From the NCBI RefSeq assembly GCF_029269825.1, contig NZ_JARJHU010000001.1, forward strand, positions 597,786 to 661,785: a stretch of 64,000 nucleotides of DNA, read 5' to 3'. The DNA is from Pedobacter sp. JY14-1. Lineage in GTDB: Bacteria > Bacteroidota > Bacteroidia > Sphingobacteriales > Sphingobacteriaceae. Shown one piece after another: positions 1 through 8,757 of the stretch. The translations under genes were made by a program, and so were the position numbers. Below the pieces are notes generated by a model. The model searched no databases and had not been told where the DNA came from. It saw only the letters and a program-made list of their open reading frames with translations. How positions within the stretch are numbered: position 1 is the stretch's first letter; each line of letters opens with the position of its first letter.

Positions 1-1
1 G

Positions 2-1717
2 CCTTCCAGCCTGCACTACGGGTTTGACAACAAGATCTGGGGAACGGTGGGCTACTCCGGTTACCATGGCAGCGTGAAGTTCAACCAAGGGGCCTACCGC
101 TTTGACGTGGACGGTAAAAATATCGAGTTCATGGGGGCAACCTCCAACAATACCTGGGGCCTGGGCTTCTCGGAAAACAATGATGTGTTCCTCTCTACGG
201 CCAACAATACCCATAGTGCTTACCTGGGCATTCCTTATCCTTACCTGGAAAGGATAGCGCAGCCTGCATCCAGGGCTATAGATAAGATCGACGGCCACTA
301 TGCGATGCATGTGGTCACCAAGAACCTGCGCCAGGTAGACGTGTTCAACGGGTTCACTGCCGCTGCCGGACACAACCTCTACACGGCCCGTAATTTCCCT
401 AAAAGGTACTGGAACAGGATAGCCTTTGTCAACGAACCGACCGGAAGGGTGGTACATGAGGCCATCCTGGAACCAAAGGGATCGGGTTTTGAAGAGAAGG
501 ACGGCTGGAACTTTGTGGCCAGTGCCGACGAGTGGTTCGGACCTGTACACAGCGAGGTGGGACCGGATGGGGCGGTATGGATGCTCGACTGGTACAACTT
601 CATCATCCAGCACAACCCTACTCCTGCCGGATTCGAGAACGGTAAGGGCAATGCCTACATCAACCCGCTCAGGGACAGGACACACGGACGCATCTACAGG
701 ATCGTCTATAAAAACGCAAAACCCCAGCAGATCAAATCGCTGGACCGCAAAAGCAATGCCTCGCTGATCGGCGGGCTGAAAAGCGACAACATGTTCTGGC
801 GCACAACCGCGCAGCGCCTGATCGTGGAGAATAAGGACAGATCCATCGCCCCGCAGCTGTATGCCCTGATCAGGGACAAAAATACCGATGAGATCGGCAT
901 CAACGCACCGGCTGTCCACGCCCTGTGGACGCTGCACGGCCTGGGCCTGCTCGACGGATCAAATACCGAAGCCTTTAATGTGGCAGTGGAAGCACTGTCC
1001 CATCCTGCTGCTGGTGTGCGTAAGGCGGCACTCCAGGTATTGCCCGACAACTCGGCATCACTGGCCGCCTTACAAAAAGCAGGACTGCTGAACGACCCCA
1101 GCCTCAACACCCGACTGGCCGCTATCCTCAAAAGCGCAGACCTGCCCGCTTCTGCAGAAATGGGTGCTGAGCTGAAAGCGGCAGCGGCCATGAGCCAGAA
1201 CAGCAATGACCGCTGGATCGCTGAAGCGCTCAAGGTGGCACTGGCCAGGCATGCCCAGGCTGCAGATGCACATGCCGGACACACAGGTCAGGGAAAGACA
1301 GGCGAAGGCTCCTCCAGCCCGCAGGCTGAAGGAAAGGCCGACCAGGTCATCACCATTACCCCTGTCGTGAATGCCATGAAGTTTGACCTGAAAGCCTTTA
1401 CGGTAAAGGCGGGTACTACCGTGGAAGTCGTCTTTAAGAACATCGACTTCATGCAGCACAACCTGCTCATCCTGCAAAAGGGAAGCATGGATAAGGTCGG
1501 AGCTGCCGCAGACCAGATGGCCCAGGACCCTAAGGGTGCAGAAAAACAGTATGTGCCCAAAATGCCCGAGGTACTCTTCTATACCCCTTTGGTAAATCCA
1601 GAGGAAAGCTTTAAATTGAAGTTTAAAGTGCCTGCGGTAACCGGTGATTACCCTTTCATCTGTTCATTCCCCGGCCATTGGAGACTCATGAATGGCGTAA
1701 TGAAAGTTACCAAATAG
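2..1717 (+). CDS. PVC-type dehydrogenase-like protein with C-terminal azurin-like cupredoxin domain (5' end missing)
   Basis: The reading frame is open from the first bases of the window, so the N-terminus lies outside it. The visible N-terminal part resembles the beta-propeller of the large secreted dehydrogenase-like proteins of Planctomycetes and Bacteroidota (with motifs such as GPDGAVWMLDWYN), followed by an alpha-helical, HEAT-like segment. The last 130 or so residues form a cupredoxin: a His codon at 1457, then Cys at 1661, His at 1676 and Met at 1688 in the spacing of azurin (CSFPGHWRLM). These are the four ligands of a type 1 copper site. In many relatives a cytochrome c domain sits at this end, so copper probably replaces haem as electron carrier here. 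It heads an operon with a transporter, an isomerase and an oxidoreductase, which suggests periplasmic sugar oxidation. Substrate unknown. Confidence 0.75.
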   Translation, partial: PSSLHYGFDNKIWGTVGYSGYHGSVKFNQGAYRFDVDGKNIEFMGATSNNTWGLGFSENNDVFLSTANNTHSAYLGIPYPYLERIAQPASRAIDKIDGHYAMHVVTKNLRQVDVFNGFTAAAGHNLYTARNFPKRYWNRIAFVNEPTGRVVHEAILEPKGSGFEEKDGWNFVASADEWFGPVHSEVGPDGAVWMLDWYNFIIQHNPTPAGFENGKGNAYINPLRDRTHGRIYRIVYKNAKPQQIKSLDRKSNASLIGGLKSDNMFWRTTAQRLIVENKDRSIAPQLYALIRDKNTDEIGINAPAVHALWTLHGLGLLDGSNTEAFNVAVEALSHPAAGVRKAALQVLPDNSASLAALQKAGLLNDPSLNTRLAAILKSADLPASAEMGAELKAAAAMSQNSNDRWIAEALKVALARHAQAADAHAGHTGQGKTGEGSSSPQAEGKADQVITITPVVNAMKFDLKAFTVKAGTTVEVVFKNIDFMQHNLLILQKGSMDKVGAAADQMAQDPKGAEKQYVPKMPEVLFYTPLVNPEESFKLKFKVPAVTGDYPFICSFPGHWRLMNGVMKVTK

Positions 1718-1759
1718 CATAACAAATAACCAATATAAACTGTAAACCAAGTATTTGTA

Positions 1760-3304
1760 ATGTCACCAACAACAAATGAAACACAGGGAGCCCAGGCTCC
1801 CGACATGAAGCTGTTTTATGCCTGCTTCATTTCCCTGGTCACAACAGCCTTCGGGTTTATCCTGAGGGCGCTTATCCTGCCGCAGTGGGGTGTCGACTTC
1901 AATTTAACGCAGACCCAGCTGGGCGAGATCGCCGGGGTAGGCCTCTGGCCTTTTGCCATCAGTATTGTGCTGTTCAGCCTGGTCATCGACAAGATCGGCT
2001 ACAAAACAGCCATGATATTTGCCGTGTTCTGCCATATCACCTCAGCCATCCTGACCATATTCGCTGATGGCTACTGGATGCTGTATCTGGGCTCCTTTAT
2101 TGTAGCCATTGGCAATGGTACCGTAGAGGCGGTAGCAAATCCGGTAGTGGCAACTATGTTCCCGAAACAAAAGATCAAATGGCTGAGTATCCTTCATGCA
2201 GGCTGGGCCGGTGGCCTGGTACTGGGCGGCATTATGGCGCTTATGCTGGGAGTAGATACCCGCTGGGAATATAAGATCGCCCTGATCCTGATCCCTACCC
2301 TGTTGTATGGCATCATGAGCCTGGGCCGTAAGTTCCCGGTGAATGAGCGGGTACAGGCAGGAGTGTCCTATAAGGAGATGCTTCAGGAAGTAGGTGCCGG
2401 CGGTGCGCTGATCATCGTTGCGCTGATCATTTTCCAGTTGGGTGCCGTGTTCGGATGGTCTACTTCCGCCAATGTGATCATTACACTGGTCATTACCGCC
2501 GGCTTCGGCTTTTATACCCGCAGCTTTGGACGGCCGCTGTTCATTATTTTACTGCTCATCATGATCCCGCTGGCGACGACAGAACTGGGTACCGACAGCT
2601 GGATCACCGACCTGATGACACCCGAAATGAATAAGATCGGCCTCCAGGCAGGATGGGTATTGGTCTATACCTCCGCCATTATGTTCGTCCTGCGCTTCTT
2701 TGCGGGCCCTCTGGTGCATAAAATCTCTTCACTTGGCCTGCTGGCCCTTTGTTCGGGAATCGCGGTTATAGGGCTTTATATGCTGTCGGCTTCTACCGGG
2801 GTGATGATCCTGCTGGCGGCCACCATTTACGGCCTCGGTAAATCCTTTTTCTGGCCTACGATGCTGGGCCTGGTATCAGAACAGTTTCCCAAAGGGGGCG
2901 CATTGACGCTGAACATTACGGGGGGCCTGGGCATGATCGCCGCTGGTGTGATCGGCGCAGGTATACTGGGCTTTATCCAGGATAAATCGGTCGACCAGAA
3001 AATCGCACAATACGATGCGGCAAACCATACGGCCATCCACAGCACTTATGTGACTGAGAAAAAGACCAGCCTGTTCGGCGATTATGAAGGCCTTGACCAG
3101 ACCAAGCTGGCTACAGCCAGCCCTGCAGAACAGGAGACAGTGACCAGTATCCGGGAAACAGCAAAAAAGGAGGCCCTACGCTACATCGTGGTGTTCCCGC
3201 TGATCATGCTGGTCAGTTATCTGCTGCTGAGCCTCTATTTTAAATCGAGAGGGGGCTACAAAGTAGTCTTGCTGGACAACCGGGCGCCTGTCGACGAACT
3301 TTAA
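1760..3304 (+). CDS. MFS transporter, probable sugar permease
   Basis: This is a 514-residue integral membrane protein with about twelve hydrophobic segments and a loop 2-3 region (DKIGYKTAMIF) like the MFS signature. A soluble stretch near residues 410-460 lies between the last membrane segments. It begins 42 bases after the cupredoxin dehydrogenase gene and ends 12 bases before the isomerase gene, so the genes are probably co-transcribed. MFS proteins in this setting carry sugars or oxidised sugar derivatives across the inner membrane. I infer that it imports the product of the periplasmic dehydrogenase for the two downstream enzymes. The exact substrate and coupling ion cannot be read from the sequence. 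Confidence 0.85.
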   Translation: MSPTTNETQGAQAPDMKLFYACFISLVTTAFGFILRALILPQWGVDFNLTQTQLGEIAGVGLWPFAISIVLFSLVIDKIGYKTAMIFAVFCHITSAILTIFADGYWMLYLGSFIVAIGNGTVEAVANPVVATMFPKQKIKWLSILHAGWAGGLVLGGIMALMLGVDTRWEYKIALILIPTLLYGIMSLGRKFPVNERVQAGVSYKEMLQEVGAGGALIIVALIIFQLGAVFGWSTSANVIITLVITAGFGFYTRSFGRPLFIILLLIMIPLATTELGTDSWITDLMTPEMNKIGLQAGWVLVYTSAIMFVLRFFAGPLVHKISSLGLLALCSGIAVIGLYMLSASTGVMILLAATIYGLGKSFFWPTMLGLVSEQFPKGGALTLNITGGLGMIAAGVIGAGILGFIQDKSVDQKIAQYDAANHTAIHSTYVTEKKTSLFGDYEGLDQTKLATASPAEQETVTSIRETAKKEALRYIVVFPLIMLVSYLLLSLYFKSRGGYKVVLLDNRAPVDEL

Positions 3305-3316
3305 AAACGAAACGAT

Positions 3317-4180
3317 ATGGCTTTACAAGTGACTTATGGGGCCAGCACCTGGCTGTGGACCTCGCCCTTCCAGACTTCGTCTGCTATAGAACTTTTTCCT
3401 AAGATAAAGGCTATGGGCTTTGATGCAGTGGAAATTGCCGTGGAAGATCCCGGGCTGATCGACGGACCTGCCGTGGCTGAAGCTTTGCGCAGCAACGGCC
3501 TTCAGGCCGTAATCTGCGGAGCCTTTGGCCCTACCCGCGACCTTACGCATGAGGATGCTGCCATACGTGAAAACTGTTTCAGGTATATTGAGGCATGTCT
3601 TGACCTCTGCGTGCTGTGGAATATCAAGATCTTTGCAGGCCCAATGTATTCTGCCGTGGGCAAGGCCCGCATGGTGCCGCCTGAGCAGCGCGAAGCCGAA
3701 TGGCAGATGGCCGTAGCCAACCTGCGCCTGGTCTGCGAAATGGCGGAAAGCCGCGGAGTACGGCTGGCGATAGAGCCACTGAACCGCTTTGAATCTGACC
3801 TGGTGAACACGGCGGCAGATGTATTGCGGCTGGTGAACGACATCGGGCACCCGGCAGCAGGCATTTTGCTGGACGGCTTTCATATGAATATCGAGGAACG
3901 CGATCTGGAGGCAGCCGTAAGGCTGGCGGGTGGCAAGCTGCTGCATGTGCAGGTTTCCGAGAACTACCGGGGGTCACCTGGCACCGGGCTGACACGCTGG
4001 GATGCGCTGAAGGCAGGGCTGGAAGCGATAGGTTACCAGGGTATTGTGGCCATTGAAAGCTTTACGCCGGAAGTACAGGAACTGGCCGAAGCGGTCTGCA
4101 TCTGGCGGCCTTTTCACGACAGCCAGGACGGTTTCGCCGCCGACGGGCTAAAATTTTTAAAAGACTATTTCAACCGATAA
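3317..4180 (+). CDS. Sugar phosphate isomerase/epimerase family protein (TIM barrel)
   Basis: The 287-residue protein belongs to the xylose-isomerase-like TIM barrel superfamily (AP endonuclease 2 fold). Visible landmarks are the metal-site glutamate in the stretch LAIEPLNRFE, an aspartate and histidine in LLDGFHMN, a histidine in LLHVQVSEN, and a C-terminal glutamate in GIVAIESF. These are the expected ligands of a divalent metal in ketose 3-epimerases such as tagatose/psicose epimerase. It lacks a signal peptide and is cytoplasmic. It sits between the MFS transporter and the Gfo/Idh/MocA gene, 12 and 14 bases away. Related enzymes act on sugars, inositols or 3-keto sugars; which one applies here is not known. 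Confidence 0.8.
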   Translation: MALQVTYGASTWLWTSPFQTSSAIELFPKIKAMGFDAVEIAVEDPGLIDGPAVAEALRSNGLQAVICGAFGPTRDLTHEDAAIRENCFRYIEACLDLCVLWNIKIFAGPMYSAVGKARMVPPEQREAEWQMAVANLRLVCEMAESRGVRLAIEPLNRFESDLVNTAADVLRLVNDIGHPAAGILLDGFHMNIEERDLEAAVRLAGGKLLHVQVSENYRGSPGTGLTRWDALKAGLEAIGYQGIVAIESFTPEVQELAEAVCIWRPFHDSQDGFAADGLKFLKDYFNR

Positions 4181-4194
4181 CCAATTTATTACAA

Positions 4195-5307
4195 ATGGAG
4201 AACAAAAAAATCAATGTAGCGATCATCGGACTTGGTTTTGGGGCAGAGTTTATCCCCATCTATCAACAGCATCCAAATGCAAATATGTATGCGATCTGCC
4301 AGCGCGATGTAGAAAAACTGAATGCGGTGGGTGATGCTTTTGGCATTGAAAAACGCTACTCAGACTATGACGAGTTGCTGAAAGACCCTGAGGTCGATGC
4401 CGTGCACATCAATACGCCCATACAAAACCACGCGGAACAGTCGATCAAGGCCCTGAAGGCAGGAAAACATGTGGCCTGTACGGTACCGATGGCAACCTCA
4501 GTGGAAGACTGCCGGAAGATCGTGGAACTGGTGAAGGAAACCGGACTGACCTACATGATGATGGAAACAGTGATCTACAGCCGGGAGTACTTGTTTGTGA
4601 AGGAACTTTATGACAAAGGCGAACTGGGTAAGCTGCAGTTCCTGCGTGCCTCGCATCAGCAGGAAATGGCGGGCTGGCCTGGCTATTGGGAAGGTCTGCC
4701 TCCGATGCACTATGCCACCCATTGTGTGGGACCGGTACTGGCGCTGGCGGGTAAGGATGCACAATATGTGTCCTGCTTCGGTTCGGGTACCATCGATGAA
4801 CACCTGATCCCTAAATATAATTCTCCATTTGCCATTGAGAGCTGCCACATCAAATTTAAGGATTCCGATCTTTCTGCGGAGGTAACCAGATCGCTGTTCA
4901 ATACGGCGAGGCAATACCGGGAGAGTTTTGATGTCTATGGTTCTAAAAAGAGCTTTGAGTGGACATTGATCGAGCATGAGGATATGGTAATCCATACCGG
5001 CGAAGTACCGGAACGGGTAAAGGTGCCGGATTACGCGCACCTGCTGCCAGAGGAGATCGGGCACTTTACCACAGGTGGCGTGTATGATGCCGGTGACAAC
5101 CAGCACTTGTCCTTTATCCAGGGGTCTGGTCATGGTGGTTCTCATCCGCACCTGGTACACGAATTTATTTCAGCACTCGTGCAGGGACGCGAGCCCTTCC
5201 CGAATGCGCGGCAGTCGGCAAATATTACCTGCGTAGGTATCCTGGCACATGAGAGTGCTATGGAAGGTGGCAGAAAGATCGACCTTCCGGATTTTACATT
5301 GTCTTAA
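4195..5307 (+). CDS. Gfo/Idh/MocA family NAD(P)-dependent oxidoreductase
   Basis: The 370-residue protein starts with a Rossmann fold (IIGLGFGAEFIPIY) and contains the family's EKP-like position as a variant in GKHVACTVPMA, followed by the alpha/beta substrate domain. The usual lysine of the EKP motif is replaced by threonine (T-V-P), which is seen in some subfamilies and may change the chemistry. No Tat or Sec signal is visible, so it is probably cytoplasmic, unlike the many secreted members in this phylum. It is the last gene of the operon, and a hairpin terminator follows after 24 bases. Likely role: oxidation or reduction of a hydroxyl on an imported sugar or its 3-keto form. Confidence 0.85.
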   Translation: MENKKINVAIIGLGFGAEFIPIYQQHPNANMYAICQRDVEKLNAVGDAFGIEKRYSDYDELLKDPEVDAVHINTPIQNHAEQSIKALKAGKHVACTVPMATSVEDCRKIVELVKETGLTYMMMETVIYSREYLFVKELYDKGELGKLQFLRASHQQEMAGWPGYWEGLPPMHYATHCVGPVLALAGKDAQYVSCFGSGTIDEHLIPKYNSPFAIESCHIKFKDSDLSAEVTRSLFNTARQYRESFDVYGSKKSFEWTLIEHEDMVIHTGEVPERVKVPDYAHLLPEEIGHFTTGGVYDAGDNQHLSFIQGSGHGGSHPHLVHEFISALVQGREPFPNARQSANITCVGILAHESAMEGGRKIDLPDFTLS

Positions 5308-5331
5308 TTTTTTTGAATATTAGTTTTGGTT

Positions 5332-5364
5332 GGACGGGTGCACCTTAATTGGCTGCACCCGTCC
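5332..5364 (+). terminator. Hairpin terminator shared by convergent genes
   Basis: An 11-bp perfect stem (GGACGGGTGCA paired with TGCACCCGTCC) with an 11-base loop, followed on the + strand by GATTTTATA. It ends the upstream + strand operon. The stop codon of the convergent GH78 gene lies in the loop at 5345-5347, so the 5354-5364 arm also encodes its last residues. Confidence 0.65.
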
Positions 5365-8155
5365 TGATTTTATAGGTTCCCGAACTGAGGCTGTAGAGGT
5401 GATAACCATCTCTCGTGCCTGTTTGCGCGATCGTTTTGCCTTTATCATTAATATTTTTGCTTTCCTCTGGTCTTAGCTGTAGCGTGGCGGTACAATTTGG
5501 TGGCACAGTGAGGTCAATGCTCAGCCGGCCTTTGCTGCGTTCCCAACGGGTTTTAATGAGCCCGGCGGGTGAACGGAAGCTGGCTTCGGCCCAGGGCATC
5601 TGAGCGGCGCTCAGCAGTGGCGGACGCACCATGAAATGCTGGAATCCAGGATGCTCCGGGTCTTTCCGGATACCGCCGATGCCGTCGATATACCAGGCCC
5701 CCGGATAAAGATAAGAACTGTGCAGCAGGGAGTGGCCTGGCAAGTCCTTTTCCCACATTTCCCAGATCGTAGTGGCGTCACTGGCCTTCATATACCCCCA
5801 GCCTGGATAAGTGGTCTGCGAGGTCATACTGTAGATCAGATCGTCACGACCAAGGTTACGCAACAATTTGAACAGCAGCGCGCCACCTGTAATCCCAACA
5901 TGTATGTGGCCTTTTCTGCGGATAAGTATCTCGTTTTCGAGGCGTTGCATTACCTGATTGCGCAGCCTGTCCGGTGGTACCTCGGCCAATAGCGCCGCTG
6001 CGAGGTTGCCCATTGAACCATCGGCATAACTGGTATCTTGCGCGTTGAAGAATTTAGTATTGATGGCAGCCTTTGCAGTTGCTGCCTGCTGCTGCCATTT
6101 TTCCGCCTCTGCATCCCTGCCGATGGTACGGGCAATTTTTGCAGCAGTGAGCAGGTTGAATACCCGGTAACTGTTGTTCAGGCAGACCGTTTCAGGCTTA
6201 TCATTGTTCATCCCTTCGGCAGTAGCATTGGGCCAAAGCCAGTCGCCAAGAAAATCCCAGGAGCCGCCATAGCGCTGCAGCAGATTGTCTTTGGTATTCA
6301 GGTCCAGGAAGGACAGCCAGCCTTTCACCAGTTCAAAATTTTCTTCGAGTACCCGGCGGTCGCCTTCCTGCTGATAAATGTACCAGGGCAGGGTAACGAC
6401 AATGCCGCCCCAGGCTGGCCCGCCTCCGCCCATATAAGTTGGGGCGCTATGCGGCACGATCCCATTGTTAAGGATGCGTCCGCTTTGTACAGCCTTGCGA
6501 GCGAAATCTGCATTGTAGAGGTTGCCCACCACCGATTCGGTTCCCTGATTATCCCGCCAGTCCTGCATCCATTTGGTGTAAAAAGCGGCGGTCTTGTAAT
6601 TGAACATGCCGGTTTCGCAGGTAGCATGGGCATCTCCGCCATAACCCAGTCGTTCCCTTTGCGGACAGTCTACGATGTAACCGCCGATGGAGAGGTTCTG
6701 ATAGGTCCATTTGACCCGGTCATAGATCCAGTTCTGCAGGGGATCGGCACACACGAAGCTGGCTGCGTCCTCGTAATTGGTACGTACCATCCAGCCTTTG
6801 ATATCATTAAGGGATGGTTTATAGCTGAGTCCCCTGATGGTGATCCAACGGCCCGAGCTGTAATTGAACCGGTTGCGGAAGGTGCCTGTCCCGGTCGGAC
6901 CGAGGATGTAGGCGCTGTGCAGGCTGAAGGTCATATCGTCCAGCTGTCTTTCTGAATACTGGAATTCGATCTTATCGCCCGGGCTGCCTTTTAGCGCGAT
7001 CTGGGTGAAACCCGCAAAGTTGACACCCATATCTACGCGGTAGGAACCGTCGGGACGTCTGTCACTGATCGCTACGGGTCTGATCTCTTCGAATAAACGG
7101 TTTGGCTCAACCATTTGTGCCGAAAGTTTCAGGTCAGGCCGGAAGACCACAGCTGGCTGCCAGCTGCTCTCGTCACAGTCTGCGGTGTTCCAATTGGAAA
7201 GTTCCTTACCGGCATCGTACAATTCGCCGCCCATGCGTGCGAAATCCCAGGTACCGATGAGCTGGCTTGGGCTGTGGTGCGTTTTCCAGCTTTCGTCTGT
7301 TTTAAGCAACAGGTCTGGCTTGTCTTTTCCGGCACCATACAGGGCAGCCTGAGCAATGGCCATTGGCGTGTTGGGCCGGTCTGCCCGGATGTAAGGGCTG
7401 AAAATGGACCAGGAGGTTCCCAGCCAGATACCAATGGCATTCTTCCCGGGCTTAAGTAATGATGCGATATCGTAGGCAATATACCTGGCCCTCTTGGTAT
7501 GGTCGCTGACCGCGGGGGACAGTACATCCGGCGTTACTTTTTTTCCATTCACATAAAGTTCATGGTAGCCAATGGATGCCAGAAAAAAGGTTGCTTTTAC
7601 AGGCTTGCTCACCAGGGAAAAAGTCTTGCGCAGCCAGGGATCGATGATGTTGCAGTCTGGTCTGGAGGGATCGAAGACCTGCGCGGTACCGATCCAGCTG
7701 GCCTGCCAGTCGGACTGGCTGAGTAAACCTGTAGTCCAGAATGCTGTCGCGGATGGTCTGGAGACCTGGCCTTTTTCATCTTTGACCCTGACCGTCCAGT
7801 AATAGCTTTTGTCGGACTGCAATGCTTTTCCCTTGTAGAGGACCTGCTGCATCTGGTCTGAACCGACCCAGCCGGAATCCCATATATCAGGTCTGGTTTT
7901 CAGGAGCGCGGCCGAGGATGCGATACTGATGCGGTAGGCAGTCTGCCGCTGGCCCCTGGCGAGGCTGTCGGTAGTCCGGAGTGTCCAGCTGAGCCTTGGG
8001 CTAATTTCGTCGATGCCCGTAGGATTCTCCAGGTATTCACAGCGAAGTTCCTGCGGCAGTAGCTTGCTGATCGTGTTCGCTGCACTCTGGGCATTGCTCT
8101 GAGCCGCGTTTAGTGTTAAAAAAAGAAAAAAGAAGAAAAAGTAAGCGCGTTTCAT
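5345..8155 (-). CDS. Alpha-L-rhamnosidase, GH78 family
   Basis: The protein is about 936 residues long from the chosen ATG at 8155 (a second ATG sits directly upstream at 8158). An N-terminal signal peptide is clear (KRAYFFFFFLFLTLNAAQ then SNAQS), so the enzyme is exported. The order is typical of GH78: an N-terminal beta domain with the family's RLSWTL stretch, beta-sandwich domains, the (alpha/alpha)6 catalytic barrel with the GGDAHATCETG region and the WEMWE motif, and a C-terminal beta domain. It releases terminal L-rhamnose from glycosides or pectin side chains. The longer frame to 8302 would run over the start of the divergent fabZ-like gene and place the signal peptide internally, so I rejected it. 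No SusC/SusD pair lies beside it. Confidence 0.9.
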   Translation of the reverse strand: MKRAYFFFFFLFLTLNAAQSNAQSAANTISKLLPQELRCEYLENPTGIDEISPRLSWTLRTTDSLARGQRQTAYRISIASSAALLKTRPDIWDSGWVGSDQMQQVLYKGKALQSDKSYYWTVRVKDEKGQVSRPSATAFWTTGLLSQSDWQASWIGTAQVFDPSRPDCNIIDPWLRKTFSLVSKPVKATFFLASIGYHELYVNGKKVTPDVLSPAVSDHTKRARYIAYDIASLLKPGKNAIGIWLGTSWSIFSPYIRADRPNTPMAIAQAALYGAGKDKPDLLLKTDESWKTHHSPSQLIGTWDFARMGGELYDAGKELSNWNTADCDESSWQPAVVFRPDLKLSAQMVEPNRLFEEIRPVAISDRRPDGSYRVDMGVNFAGFTQIALKGSPGDKIEFQYSERQLDDMTFSLHSAYILGPTGTGTFRNRFNYSSGRWITIRGLSYKPSLNDIKGWMVRTNYEDAASFVCADPLQNWIYDRVKWTYQNLSIGGYIVDCPQRERLGYGGDAHATCETGMFNYKTAAFYTKWMQDWRDNQGTESVVGNLYNADFARKAVQSGRILNNGIVPHSAPTYMGGGGPAWGGIVVTLPWYIYQQEGDRRVLEENFELVKGWLSFLDLNTKDNLLQRYGGSWDFLGDWLWPNATAEGMNNDKPETVCLNNSYRVFNLLTAAKIARTIGRDAEAEKWQQQAATAKAAINTKFFNAQDTSYADGSMGNLAAALLAEVPPDRLRNQVMQRLENEILIRRKGHIHVGITGGALLFKLLRNLGRDDLIYSMTSQTTYPGWGYMKASDATTIWEMWEKDLPGHSLLHSSYLYPGAWYIDGIGGIRKDPEHPGFQHFMVRPPLLSAAQMPWAEASFRSPAGLIKTRWERSKGRLSIDLTVPPNCTATLQLRPEESKNINDKGKTIAQTGTRDGYHLYSLSSGTYKIRTGAAN

Positions 8156-8300
8156 CATCAGGGTTGGTTTATTTTGGTTTAATTTGTGTGCGCGCAGGGT
8201 TGGTCTGCTACAGGAGATGATAGGACTCCCAAGCGAACAAAACTGCCTTGTGCTCACTAAGCTAAGCAAAAAGAATTTAGCCCGGCCAATATTTTTTAAC

Positions 8301-8747
8301 ATGACTAGACAAGATATATTATCACACCTGCCCTATGCAAAGCCTTTCCTCTTTGTAGACGAGCTGCTGGAAATTAATGAAAACGGCGCCAAAGGCACAT
8401 ATACCTTTGACCCGGAACTGGATTTCTATAAGGGCCACTTTAAGGACAATCCGGTAACGCCAGGGGTGATCCTGACAGAAACTATGGCGCAGACCGGTTT
8501 GGTCTGCCTAGGTATTTATCTTTCAGGAAGCGCAGAGGGTGGTCTGCCGGGACATGTCATGCTGACTTCTATTGCGATAGATTTTATGAAACCGGTATTC
8601 CCCGGAGAAAAGATCGTCGTAGAGGCCGAGAAAGTTTACTTCAGGTTCAAGAAGCTGAACGTCAATGTCAGGATGCTGAACGCAGCCGGAGAAGTAGTAT
8701 GCAAGGGCAACATCTCGGGTATGGTGACCCAGCGTATGAATACCTGA
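8301..8747 (+). CDS. FabZ-like 3-hydroxyacyl-ACP dehydratase
   Basis: A 148-residue single hot-dog domain protein. The central helix carries the conserved His (in YKGHFKDNP) and, further on, the Glu (in VILTETMAQ) that form the FabZ catalytic pair. The chosen ATG at 8301 gives the usual N-terminus for this family (MTRQDILSHLPYAKPFLF), whereas the longer frame from 8184 would add residues with no family similarity. The usual FabZ motif has PGxPxMPGVL, but here it is KDNPVTPGVI, so this may be a FabZ/FabA-like paralogue working in a specialised pathway (for instance flexirubin or aryl polyene synthesis) rather than the main fatty-acid cycle. Its stop lies 10 bases from that of the convergent ppx gene. 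Confidence 0.8.
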   Translation: MTRQDILSHLPYAKPFLFVDELLEINENGAKGTYTFDPELDFYKGHFKDNPVTPGVILTETMAQTGLVCLGIYLSGSAEGGLPGHVMLTSIAIDFMKPVFPGEKIVVEAEKVYFRFKKLNVNVRMLNAAGEVVCKGNISGMVTQRMNT

Positions 8748-8757
8748 AAAAGTACGT

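Noticed and set aside
6038..6955. Open frame of 305 codons on the + strand
   Set aside because: It lies wholly antisense inside the GH78 gene, which has clear family motifs; its translation shows no domain and is a by-product of codon use.
8156..8302. Longer start for GH78
   Set aside because: It would bury the signal peptide and overlap the start of the divergent FabZ-like gene.
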